Assembly (NCBI GenBank): GCA_003556955.1
Contig: PWQB01000764.1
Coordinates: 1 to 13,210 of the forward strand
Reading direction: 5' to 3'
From: Nostocaceae cyanobacterium CSSed10_463m
GTDB taxonomy: Bacteria; Cyanobacteriota; Cyanobacteriia; Cyanobacteriales; Nostocaceae
Length of the DNA stretch: 13,210 bases
Shown here piece by piece: positions 7,126 through 13,195 of this stretch. The stretch's first letter is position 1. The number at the start of each line of letters is the position of its first letter. Under the pieces are notes generated by a model, which saw only the letters and a list, made by a program, of their open reading frames with translations, was not told the origin of the DNA and searched no databases. A program made the position numbers and the translations under genes.

Positions 7126-7437
7126 ATGCTACACCGCAAGATTTATCAACTGTGTTGCGACGGGCGCGAGGTATGTGTATTCTTGCGGGACCAGCAACGC
7201 TGGATTGAACGCGCCCGCATCCTCGATATAGAGGGGGATTTAGTGACTCTACGCTATGAAACAGACGAAGAAGACGAGGTTTGCGCCTGGGAGGAAATGG
7301 TTCGTCTGGAAAGTATAGGTTCTGTAACCCAAAAGCTGGCCTCAGTGCCACGTGGTAATGCAGAATTTCTGATGACGGAAGATTGTCCAGAATCAGAACG
7401 CATCCGTAATCATTCACCTGATTCCAATCCTGAGTAG
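7126..7437 (+). CDS. Conserved cyanobacterial protein of unknown function (103 aa, DUF6679-like)
   Basis: This 103-aa soluble protein starts at an ATG with an AAGG-type ribosome binding site about 10 nt upstream. Residues 1-75 look like a compact beta-rich domain: MLHRKIYQLCCDGREVCVF at 1-19, then WIERARILDIEGDLVTLRY at 26-44 (reminiscent of a small RNA-binding or SH3-like barrel), then an acidic linker and WEEMVRLESIGSVTQ at 55-69. The tail from about 76 is polar and probably disordered. I associate this sequence with a highly conserved cyanobacterial family that I believe is DUF6679; this needs a search. Two adjacent cysteines at 10-11 and another at 17 are notable, but no complete metal site is evident. 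The gene converges on the beta-CASP hydrolase gene over 48 bp. Confidence 0.8.
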   Translation: MLHRKIYQLCCDGREVCVFLRDQQRWIERARILDIEGDLVTLRYETDEEDEVCAWEEMVRLESIGSVTQKLASVPRGNAEFLMTEDCPESERIRNHSPDSNPE

Positions 7438-7449
7438 AGACTCGATTAA

Positions 7450-7487
7450 CTTAAGTAGAGGCGCAATTTCTTGCGTCTCTGTAATTT
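7450..7487. terminator. Bidirectional hairpin terminator between convergent genes
   Basis: AGAGGCGCAA at 7457-7466 pairs with TTGCGTCTCT at 7471-7480 (ten pairs, one of them G-U) around a TTTC loop. Outer CTTAA and TTAAG arms extend it from 7450 to about 7490. It fills the 48-bp gap between two convergent genes, so it can serve both strands. Its arms resemble the GTAGAGACG/CGTCTCTAC palindrome at 13166-13195, so it may be a repeat copy recruited as a terminator. Confidence 0.65.
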
Positions 7488-9144
7488 AAGTCTGGGTTTC
7501 AGAATTGGATAAGGCTTCAAAAGCAGGACAGTAACCTTCAAGAGTCACCTTGAAGTTATATAAGGGGGAGGCGGTATTCCAACACCGTTGCCCTCTTTGG
7601 TGTCGGCAAGTACCACAACAATCCATATCAGACCAAGTATAGCGATCGCCATTTTGGTGCAACAATTCTTTAGGAGACAATCCCCGCAATACCAGTTCTT
7701 CACCTTGCCAACGAGCTTCAATTAAACCAGTGTCGGCAAACTGTTGCCAACGGGGGTCATGTGTAATGGCATCAGGTAAGGTGACGGTGATCACGGTTCC
7801 TAACTCTGTCAGTTCACCTTCATAATTCGTTTCTGGGGGGGCTGGTTGTAAAAATGTCTCGCCAATTGGTAGTTCTACTAAAGTGCCAGCAGCCGGAGAA
7901 TGGACATGATAACGGTTCTGTAACTCTTCTAAGCTCGTTAAATCGGCTAAATATGCCGGGGAACCGTGGACAAAAACGACGTGCTGAGGACGCAAATTAT
8001 GAATTAGCTGAGTGGTTCCGGGTCCGTCACTATGCTGGGCGAGAAGATAACTTTCGTCTGTGGTGGTTGCTGAATATTTGGGATTAATTTTTATATCAAT
8101 TTTTTCGGGTAACAGAATCACCCAAGGGCCTGTTTCGGTTTGGCAATATTGGTTTAAATCAGCTGTGGAGTCTGTCAGGACAATGCAGGGAGACTTGCCC
8201 ACTGTGGCACGATGTTCTGCTTGCAAACGCCGGACTCGTGGGCGCACTCGCTCATCCCAAAACAGGGGTTGATGACGGGCGAAGTTCTGCACTGAGGGCG
8301 GTAAGTGAGACAGTAATTCTAAGTAAGCATCGCAACCAGTAGCAACAGCACCATCAACCCAGATATCTAAGTCTCGTCCGGTGAAGTGGTGATGAGAACG
8401 TAATAACATTAACAATTCTTGACCCAAACCTAATGCTGGTGTGGGAAGTAACACAGAACAACGATCTGCGATCGCGCGATTAATCCGTTCTGCTAGTTGA
8501 TTTTCTTGGTTTCGGCGATGAGGATGGCGTGATGTGCCGTAAGTACCTTCAATAATCAGTACATTTAACTCTAATCCGCGCAACTCTTCTAAACGTAAAC
8601 CTTCCACCAGGCGAGAGTTAGATAAGAAAAAATCCCCTGTGTATAGTAGCCTATAAGCACGATCATCTGTAGTATAGGTTAATAAAATTGCTACAGCACC
8701 TGGTAAGTGTCCGGCAGGAAATAATTCCACGACCAGACCTTCTTGGATTTCTACAGGCGATCGCAACGGCAAAGCATGACAAAGCTGAGGAATTTCCTGG
8801 GGGTTTTGGTCTAGCCAATTCAGAGGTAATAACTTGCTCGTTACTTCGCTAGCATAGATAGGTAAAAGCGGGAAAGCCTGATGCAGGTCTAGCAATCCTC
8901 TAGCGTGATCTGGATGGGCGTGACTAACTAAAACCAAATCTGCTGGCATTAGTGACTTATCCAATGAGGTCAGCAATGATGAAATGTCACTCAACCCACA
9001 ATCGAGGAGAATGCGGTGTGGTCCCATACGTACTAATAAACACACACCCTCATCATGATGCTGAACACTATAGGGCAAACAATTTAATTGACTCGCCGCC
9101 TCTTCCGCATCAACGCCAGAGGATGCTGACAAATTATCCCTCAT
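7486..9144 (-). CDS. Beta-CASP metallo-beta-lactamase-fold hydrolase (putative ribonuclease) with a C-terminal cysteine cluster
   Basis: The 552-aa protein starts at an ATG preceded by AGGAG. It has the MBL metal motifs: LDCG at 47-50, HAHPDH at 75-80, His146 in AGHLPG, and Asp171 in YTGDF. The beta-CASP motifs follow: A (Glu199 in IIEGTYG), B (His371 in AQHSDG) and C (His393 in VFVHG). All are present, so a two-zinc active site is expected. The family includes CPSF-73, RNase J and bacterial homologues, mostly RNA-cleaving nucleases. RNase J itself is not a match, because its C-terminal domain is absent. Instead, residues about 440-552 contain a separate region with C509, C510, C513, C521 and C539 near a conserved-looking NFKVTLEGYCPAFE, perhaps a small zinc or Fe-S site. 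Nuclease activity is inferred from the family. A 40-aa membrane protein gene lies 65 bp upstream on the same strand. Confidence 0.88.
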   Translation of the reverse strand: MRDNLSASSGVDAEEAASQLNCLPYSVQHHDEGVCLLVRMGPHRILLDCGLSDISSLLTSLDKSLMPADLVLVSHAHPDHARGLLDLHQAFPLLPIYASEVTSKLLPLNWLDQNPQEIPQLCHALPLRSPVEIQEGLVVELFPAGHLPGAVAILLTYTTDDRAYRLLYTGDFFLSNSRLVEGLRLEELRGLELNVLIIEGTYGTSRHPHRRNQENQLAERINRAIADRCSVLLPTPALGLGQELLMLLRSHHHFTGRDLDIWVDGAVATGCDAYLELLSHLPPSVQNFARHQPLFWDERVRPRVRRLQAEHRATVGKSPCIVLTDSTADLNQYCQTETGPWVILLPEKIDIKINPKYSATTTDESYLLAQHSDGPGTTQLIHNLRPQHVVFVHGSPAYLADLTSLEELQNRYHVHSPAAGTLVELPIGETFLQPAPPETNYEGELTELGTVITVTLPDAITHDPRWQQFADTGLIEARWQGEELVLRGLSPKELLHQNGDRYTWSDMDCCGTCRHQRGQRCWNTASPLYNFKVTLEGYCPAFEALSNSETQT

Positions 9145-9209
9145 GCTCTCCTATGATCAGGAAAATTATTTGACAACCAAACTTTTGAGCTTGGTATCAT
9201 CAATAGATG

Positions 9210-9332
9210 TCAATGTGCAGATCCATTACCGTGATAGTTATCTGAGTCATAAAATCCATTTTTAGTACCAAAGAACAGGCACGCAACCGAAAATATAACT
9301 GTTAATCCCACTAAAATCAGCTTTACATCCAT
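9210..9332 (-). CDS. Small single-pass membrane protein, 40 aa, function unknown
   Basis: On the reverse strand an ATG at 9332 opens a 40-codon frame ending in TGA at 9210-9212. It begins MDVKLILVGLTVIFSVACLF, which forms one hydrophobic helix (about residues 4-22), followed by a polar tail with GFYDSDNYHGNGSAH at 26-40. GAGGAA lies about 12 nt before the ATG. The clean split between a membrane helix and a hydrophilic, Gly/Asp/His-rich tail is typical of the tiny subunits that cyanobacteria attach to photosystems, cytochrome b6f and NDH-1, but I cannot match it to a named one (it does not look like PsbX, PsbY, Psb30, PetN or PsbM). SVAC is a poor lipobox. It lies 65 bp upstream of the beta-CASP gene on the same strand and might share its transcript. 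Confidence 0.6.
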   Translation of the reverse strand: MDVKLILVGLTVIFSVACLFFGTKNGFYDSDNYHGNGSAH

Positions 9333-9622
9333 TTGTTTGCTGTTCCTCACTCAAGACTTTTTTATAGTAATAGAATCTTTCCGCAATCTGATCCAATTAC
9401 CAGAAAATCTTTACTATGGTTTGCTGATGGAGTAATAAGTATAATTACTACTATAGATTAAATTGTATAACTTTTTGGTTAACCTGTCTATCCAGATCAC
9501 CAGTCTGAAACTCATGTGAAACAAATCTTAAAAAAAATGAATATATTCACCAGGGAAATTTTTCAGTTGGTTTATTGAAATATAGGAATCCGGTTTGGTT
9601 TCTGGATTTACTCGTAGAGGTA

Positions 9623-9657
9623 GGGAACAGGGAACAGGGAACGGGGAACGGGGAAGA
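9623..9657. repeat. Short tandem heptamer repeat (STRR type), five units
   Basis: Five 7-bp units follow one another: GGGAACA twice, GGGAACG twice, then GGGAAGA. Heptanucleotide tracts of this kind (short tandemly repeated repetitive sequences) are known from heterocystous cyanobacteria such as Calothrix and Anabaena. The order of the variants suggests stepwise duplication of units. Confidence 0.8.
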
Positions 9658-9672
9658 AGGAATCAAGGTATA

Positions 9673-9854
9673 CTCACATCTTGCACCTAGTCCAGGCGAC
9701 TAGAAGTCGCGGCTATACAAAACAAAGTCCGCCTGCGCGGACTAATAAGAAATCAAGGTTTTCAACCCACGTAGGTGGCCTTCCCTCCGGGAAGACGCTT
9801 CGCGTCACGCCTGGATGGTTCCGCGATTTACAATCGCCTGGTGCAAGATATGAG
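9673..9854. mobile_element. MITE-like interspersed repeat with 15-bp terminal inverted repeats
   Basis: The left end CTCACATCTTGCACC and the right end GGTGCAAGATATGAG are inverted copies with one mismatch. The similarity continues inward (AGGCGACT against AATCGCCT) after a 6-bp insertion on the left. The inside is a chain of palindromes: AGTCCGCCTGCGCGGACT at 9725-9742, CCCACGTAGGTGG near 9767-9779, TTCCC-tcc-GGGAA at 9781-9793, and GACGC-tt-GCGTC near 9794-9806. No transposase is encoded. From memory, related strings recur in Nostoc intergenic regions. The TTCCC/GACGC hairpin pair looks like a second small repeat inserted into the first. No clear target-site duplication was seen. Confidence 0.65.
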
Positions 9855-9967
9855 CATAGGTCGTTTTGTATGACTTACGCCACGCAAGCTATCAAAATTC
9901 AAATAGGAATCTTATAGAAATATATTTATACTGCTATTAGTAACGCAAAAACAGCAAAAATGCTGAA

Positions 9968-10933
9968 ATGATTCATCATATTTTAAAAGCCACGAGAGAA
10001 ACTGTACATCTGGGTGGTTTCTCTGACCTACTTAAACCAGTACTCACAATTGATTCTGGCGATACTGTAGACGTAGAAACTTACACTGGTTATTACGTTT
10101 ACGACAAAGCACCACCAGAGTTTCTCACACCAGAATTACTGGACATCTGCCAAAATCTTTCGTCAGAACGTAAAGTTGCGGGGGGACCGCATTTACTTAC
10201 AGGGCCAATTTATGTGCGAGATGCTGCACCTGGTGACGTTTTAGAAGTAGAATTACAAGCGATCGCACCTAGTTTACCAATTGGCTTTAATGCAATTCGT
10301 ACAGGCTGGGGAGCATTACCACAAAAGTTTACCCAACCTGCACTGAGATTTATTCCTCTAGATTTAGCCAACAATATCGCCGAGTTTCCTAGCCATAGTG
10401 GCATCAAAATTCCCCTGAGACCATTTTTTGGTATCCTTGGTGTTGCCACTCCAGAACACTGCCGCACTTCAATTCCACCTGGTAGCTATGGTGGTAACAT
10501 TGACAATCGTCAACTCCAAGCAGGTTCACGGATATTTTTACCTGTTTTCGTTCCCGGTGGATTATTTTCTCTAGGTGATGGACATTCAGCCCAGGGAGAT
10601 GGGGAAGTGAATGTGACCGCCATTGAAACTTCCATGAATGGTAGAATTAAGCTCACCCTCCGCAAAGATTTACAACTGACAACACCTATAGCTGAAACAC
10701 CGACTGATATCATTACAATGGGTTTTGCTCCCAGTTTAGATACAGCCTTAGAACTAGCTTTACAAAACATGATTGCTCTGCTGGAACGATTCACCAATTT
10801 ATCGGCAGAAGATGCTTATGTCTTGTGTAGTTTAGCAGTAAATTTTCACATTACTCAAGTTGTGAATAGTCCCCAAAAAGGTGTTCACGGGATGTTACCC
10901 AAGTCTCTACTCGCAGAAAAAATATGTTTATAA
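9968..10933 (+). CDS. Acetamidase/formamidase family protein (FmdA/AmdA)
   Basis: This 321-aa protein has the hallmarks of the acetamidase/formamidase family: GPIYVRDAAPGDVLEVEL at 79-96, RPFFGILGVA at 151-160, PPGSYGGNIDNRQL at 170-183, FVPGGLFSLGDGHSAQGDGE at 194-213 and TAIET at 217-221. His206, Gln209 and Asp211 lie in the conserved metal/active-site segment. The family hydrolyses short amides (formamide, acetamide) to ammonia and the acid. Length matches the normal 300-330 aa group, so the enzyme is probably intact and cytoplasmic. The half-length TauE/SafE gene starts 12 nt downstream, so the two form an operon. The start has no Shine-Dalgarno and a small hairpin directly before it. Substrate is uncertain, since many cyanobacterial members are untested. 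Confidence 0.9.
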   Translation: MIHHILKATRETVHLGGFSDLLKPVLTIDSGDTVDVETYTGYYVYDKAPPEFLTPELLDICQNLSSERKVAGGPHLLTGPIYVRDAAPGDVLEVELQAIAPSLPIGFNAIRTGWGALPQKFTQPALRFIPLDLANNIAEFPSHSGIKIPLRPFFGILGVATPEHCRTSIPPGSYGGNIDNRQLQAGSRIFLPVFVPGGLFSLGDGHSAQGDGEVNVTAIETSMNGRIKLTLRKDLQLTTPIAETPTDIITMGFAPSLDTALELALQNMIALLERFTNLSAEDAYVLCSLAVNFHITQVVNSPQKGVHGMLPKSLLAEKICL

Positions 10934-10945
10934 ATATTAACCAAA

Positions 10946-11311
10946 ATGTCTAATATAGTTATTCAAATGTTAAGCATTGGTTTGGTTGCTGGCTTGACTG
11001 GTGGAATGTTTGGACTGGGTGGTGGTGCAATTATGGTTCCAGCAATGGTATTAATAGTTGGTTTGGATCAGAAGTTTGCCACTGGTACTTCCATTGCTGC
11101 TCAAATTTTGCCTATTGGTATTTTAGGCGCTGTTGTATACTATCGTAACGGCAACATAAATATTAAATATGCTGCCATTATCGCTGTCGGTCTGATAGTT
11201 GGTAATTTGTTAGGAGCGTTATTTGCTAATCAGCCATTCATCAGCAGCGAAATGATCAAGAAGTTGTATGGTATTTTTTTGTTATTTCTGGGTTTACGAT
11301 ATTTGATCTAA
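10946..11311 (+). CDS. Half-length TauE/SafE-family (DUF81) membrane protein
   Basis: The 121-aa protein is almost entirely hydrophobic, with about four membrane segments (roughly 7-35, 46-66, 73-92 and 104-120). The motif GLTGGMFGLGGGAIMVPAMV at 16-35 followed by TSIAAQILPIGILGAVVYY at 48-66 is the TauE/SafE signature. Full-length members are about 250 aa with two such halves; this protein contains only one. The frame is clean, with its own ATG and stop followed by a terminator, so it looks like a natural half-size member that would have to pair with itself or a partner rather than a truncation product. Family members export sulfite or organic anions. Twelve nucleotides separate it from the amidase gene, suggesting transport of a substrate or product of that enzyme, which is inference. 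Confidence 0.85.
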   Translation: MSNIVIQMLSIGLVAGLTGGMFGLGGGAIMVPAMVLIVGLDQKFATGTSIAAQILPIGILGAVVYYRNGNINIKYAAIIAVGLIVGNLLGALFANQPFISSEMIKKLYGIFLLFLGLRYLI

Positions 11312-11333
11312 ATTTACTCATAAGAAATTAAAG

Positions 11334-11403
11334 TCGGCTGGCTGTGAGCATAGCCGAACAGGATTAGTGATAAATCATTAATCCTGATTTATCACTATTT
11401 TTT
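11334..11403 (+). terminator. Terminator of the amidase-TauE operon, with alternative hairpins
   Basis: AGTGATAAAT at 11366-11375 pairs perfectly with ATTTATCACT at 11387-11396, followed by ATTTTTT: a strong plus-strand intrinsic terminator. A second perfect stem, AGGATTA (11360-11366) with TAATCCT (11379-11385), overlaps the first, so both cannot form at once. A third stem, TCGGCT (11334-11339) with AGCCGA (11352-11357), lies upstream. The position between convergent genes fits a termination region. Confidence 0.7.
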
Positions 11404-11428
11404 CCAGATGCAATCGAGGGCGTTTGAG

Positions 11429-12694
11429 TTATTGCACAGATTGAGTGGGTAAAGCACCAGTTCGCACAGCTAAGTTAATATTTTGTCCATTACGCCGCAG
11501 TCCTAAGTTGACATTTCCGCCAACTTGAGCGTTTTCTACGGCTTTTTGGATACTGCTGGCTTCTGTAACTGATTGTCCGTTCAAGCGTTGGATGACATCA
11601 CCTGCGCGTAACCCGGCTTGAGCTGCGGGTGAATTGGGCATCACGCGCATAATTAATACACCTCTATCTTCATTCACCGTAATCTGGCTATTGGGGTCTG
11701 AGTTCAGACGCTCCTTAATTTGAGGCGTTAACTCTACCATCTGAATTCCTAGATAGGCGTGTTGTGCTTTACCTGTAGCAATTAGTTGTTGGGAAATCCG
11801 TTGAGCTGTATTGATGGGAATAGCGAAACCCAGCCCTTGCGCCCTTTGGATAATGGCGGTATTCATCCCAATTACTTGACCACGAGCATTGAGTAAAGGG
11901 CCACCGGAGTTACCAGGATTAATTGCTGCATCAGTTTGAATAAATTCAACTCGCTTATCAGGTGCGCCAATTTGATTACTACTGCGACCAGTGGCACTAA
12001 TGATGCCTGTGGTGACTGTATTATCTAATCCTAAAGGATTACCAATGGCGATCGCCCATTCTCCCGGTTGCAATTGGTCTGAGTTACCCAATTCTACTGT
12101 CGGGAGATTGTTGGACTCAATTTTTACCACAGCGACATCTGTTAATTCGTCCCTCCCCATCACCTTACCTTCAAAGCTGCGTCCATCTTTGAGTATGACT
12201 CTTACTGTTTCCGCACCCGCCACAACATGGGCATTGGTGAGAATGCTACCATCCCGACTAATAATAAAACCGGAACCTGTGCCTCGTTCTACTCGACTTT
12301 GTTGTTCTGGTAGCTGAGATCCAAAAAATTGCCGGAAAAAGGGATCATTAAATGCAGCAGGTAAGCGACTGGTGACAGTACGGGAAGCTTCAATTCTGAC
12401 CACTGCTGGCCCTACTTTCTGCACCACCTGGGTAACGAAGTTAGCACCTGTAGGACTTGGTAATGGAGGAGCTGCATGGGCTGGACTCACTGCCAAATTT
12501 GATGTCCTCTGGGATAACTGCTGAGGATTTCCAGCCAAATAACCACCGGCTAGGGTCATACCTGATCCCAGCAGCACCAGTGATAAAGAAGCGGCTGTCT
12601 TCTTCCAAATCCCTTGATTTTGGTACTGGGTATGAGCTTGATTCGCTGAAATATTGCTTAGTGAGGAATCTCCATCATGTAATTGCTTGTTCAT
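11429..12694 (-). CDS. HhoA/HhoB/HtrA-type serine endopeptidase (DegP/DegQ family)
   Basis: This 421-aa trypsin-like protease has one PDZ domain. Catalytic residues are His156 (TNAHVV), Asp186 (TDVAVV) and Ser263 (GNSGGPL). The PDZ domain spans about 312-405, with [14 protein letters not shown] at 355-368. Residues 32-55 form a hydrophobic export signal or anchor after a polar N-terminus, and AHA at 72-74 could be a signal peptidase site, so the protease acts in the periplasm or thylakoid lumen. The family degrades or refolds damaged proteins under heat and light stress. Cyanobacteria usually hold three paralogues (HhoA, HhoB, HtrA); the single PDZ domain does not tell which one this is. All key residues are intact. 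It stands alone, converging on the TauE gene and its terminator. The ATG has no strong Shine-Dalgarno. Confidence 0.93.
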   Translation of the reverse strand: MNKQLHDGDSSLSNISANQAHTQYQNQGIWKKTAASLSLVLLGSGMTLAGGYLAGNPQQLSQRTSNLAVSPAHAAPPLPSPTGANFVTQVVQKVGPAVVRIEASRTVTSRLPAAFNDPFFRQFFGSQLPEQQSRVERGTGSGFIISRDGSILTNAHVVAGAETVRVILKDGRSFEGKVMGRDELTDVAVVKIESNNLPTVELGNSDQLQPGEWAIAIGNPLGLDNTVTTGIISATGRSSNQIGAPDKRVEFIQTDAAINPGNSGGPLLNARGQVIGMNTAIIQRAQGLGFAIPINTAQRISQQLIATGKAQHAYLGIQMVELTPQIKERLNSDPNSQITVNEDRGVLIMRVMPNSPAAQAGLRAGDVIQRLNGQSVTEASSIQKAVENAQVGGNVNLGLRRNGQNINLAVRTGALPTQSVQ

Positions 12695-12739
12695 TGCTGT
12701 CTGTAAGAATGAATATTTAGATGTATTGCTAAATAATGT

Positions 12740-12768
12740 AGATATTATTTATGACGCTTTTGTTGCAA
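12740..12768 (-). promoter_or_regulatory. Possible promoter of the HtrA-type protease gene
   Basis: On the minus strand TTGCAA (12768-12763) and ATATCT (12745-12740) are spaced by 17 bp, which would give a start near 12733 and a leader of about 40 nt. The match to consensus is only partial. Confidence 0.3.
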
Positions 12769-12884
12769 AGGTATTGCTTAATTGTGAAATATTATTTATT
12801 TTAGCAGTTTTTTCTGTGTGAAGTGCCTTAAGCTAGGTTCAGCGATACAAATCAAGCCCACTTAAGCAGGCTAAATAGCTAATG

Positions 12885-12913
12885 CAAAAACCCCACCCTT
12901 AACGAAGTGGGGT
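12885..12913 (-). terminator. Minus-strand intrinsic terminator without a visible upstream gene
   Basis: ACCCCAC (12890-12896) and GTGGGGT (12907-12913) form a perfect 7-bp stem with a 10-nt loop. Read on the minus strand, the stem is followed by TTTTT (GTGGGGTTTTTGC), the form of an intrinsic terminator. It lies about 190 bp upstream of the protease start, so it would stop transcripts entering from the right, where no gene is visible within 300 bp. Confidence 0.6.
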
Positions 12914-12975
12914 AGATTAGTTTCTCGATTGAGGAGAGAAGCACCTCTGGGTGAAATACCGCAAGGGGTCTATTT

Positions 12976-13037
12976 GTAGGGGCGGGTTTAGAGATATGAT
13001 TCATGATTAACCAACATATTGGTAAACCCGCCCCTAC
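12976..13037. repeat. Dispersed palindromic repeat, GTAGGGGCGGGTTTA type
   Basis: GTAGGGGCGGGTTTA at 12976-12990 and its exact inverse TAAACCCGCCCCTAC at 13023-13037 enclose a 32-nt AT-rich centre. I recall closely similar sequences between genes in many Nostocales genomes. The arms look like the ends of a tiny non-coding mobile element. No duplicated target site is evident. Confidence 0.65.
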
Positions 13038-13044
13038 TCGTTGA

Positions 13045-13080
13045 ACCAAGAATCTCCGTGGCTTGAGCCAGGAGAGTTAA
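13045..13080. mobile_element. Hairpin resembling an IS200/IS605-type right end (possible relic)
   Basis: TCTCC-g-TGGC-ttga-GCCA-GGAGA is a near-perfect hairpin with one bulged G, flanked by AAGAA on the left and GTTAA on the right. Cyanobacterial IS200/IS605 and TnpB elements often end in a similar hairpin with a sequence like CCCCGT...CGGGGAGTG. No TnpA or TnpB coding sequence lies nearby, so at most this is a relic or a small non-autonomous element. The match is from memory and weak. Confidence 0.3.
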
Positions 13081-13165
13081 AAATAGGACTTAATTTACCC
13101 TAACATAGTCAGACATACCGCGACATTTTTTGGTATAGTAGGACCAATACCTTTCGGTTAAGGGA

Positions 13166-13195
13166 TGTAGAGACGTTCCATGGAACGTCTCTACA
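13166..13195. repeat. Perfect 30-bp palindrome of a dispersed cyanobacterial family
   Basis: The half-site TGTAGAGACGTTCCA is followed immediately by its exact inverse, giving a 30-bp palindrome without a spacer. GTAGAGACG...CGTCTCTAC palindromes are frequent between genes in Nostoc-type genomes (from memory). The hairpin at 7457-7480 has related arms. Confidence 0.75.

Larger units (their letters stand above)
9333..9967. other. Repeat-rich spacer upstream of the amidase gene
   Basis: This 635-bp region has no convincing gene. The left third is AT-rich and should hold the minus-strand promoter of the 40-aa gene. Then come AAATATAGGAATCC (9578-9591, exact copy at 5914-5927), a heptamer tract (9623-9657) and a MITE-like element (9673-9854). 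The final 110 bp must hold the amidase promoter. A small CAGCA-aaaa-TGCTG hairpin (9952-9965) ends two bases before the amidase ATG, which has no Shine-Dalgarno. The open frame at 9681-9917 lies inside the repeat element and is not a gene. Confidence 0.55.

Noticed and set aside
7013..7417. 134-aa minus-strand frame
   Set aside because: It is antisense to the conserved 103-aa gene, and its translation shows no domain features.
9623..9657. CRISPR-like array
   Set aside because: The units are 7 bp, directly adjacent and without spacers, so it is a simple tandem repeat.
9681..9917. 78-aa plus-strand frame
   Set aside because: It lies inside the palindromic MITE-like element, and its translation follows the repeat.
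10210..10797. Minus-strand frames inside the amidase gene
   Set aside because: They are shadows of a full-length, motif-supported amidase gene.
11991..12720. Plus-strand frames over the protease gene
   Set aside because: They are antisense to an intact HtrA-type protease with all catalytic residues.
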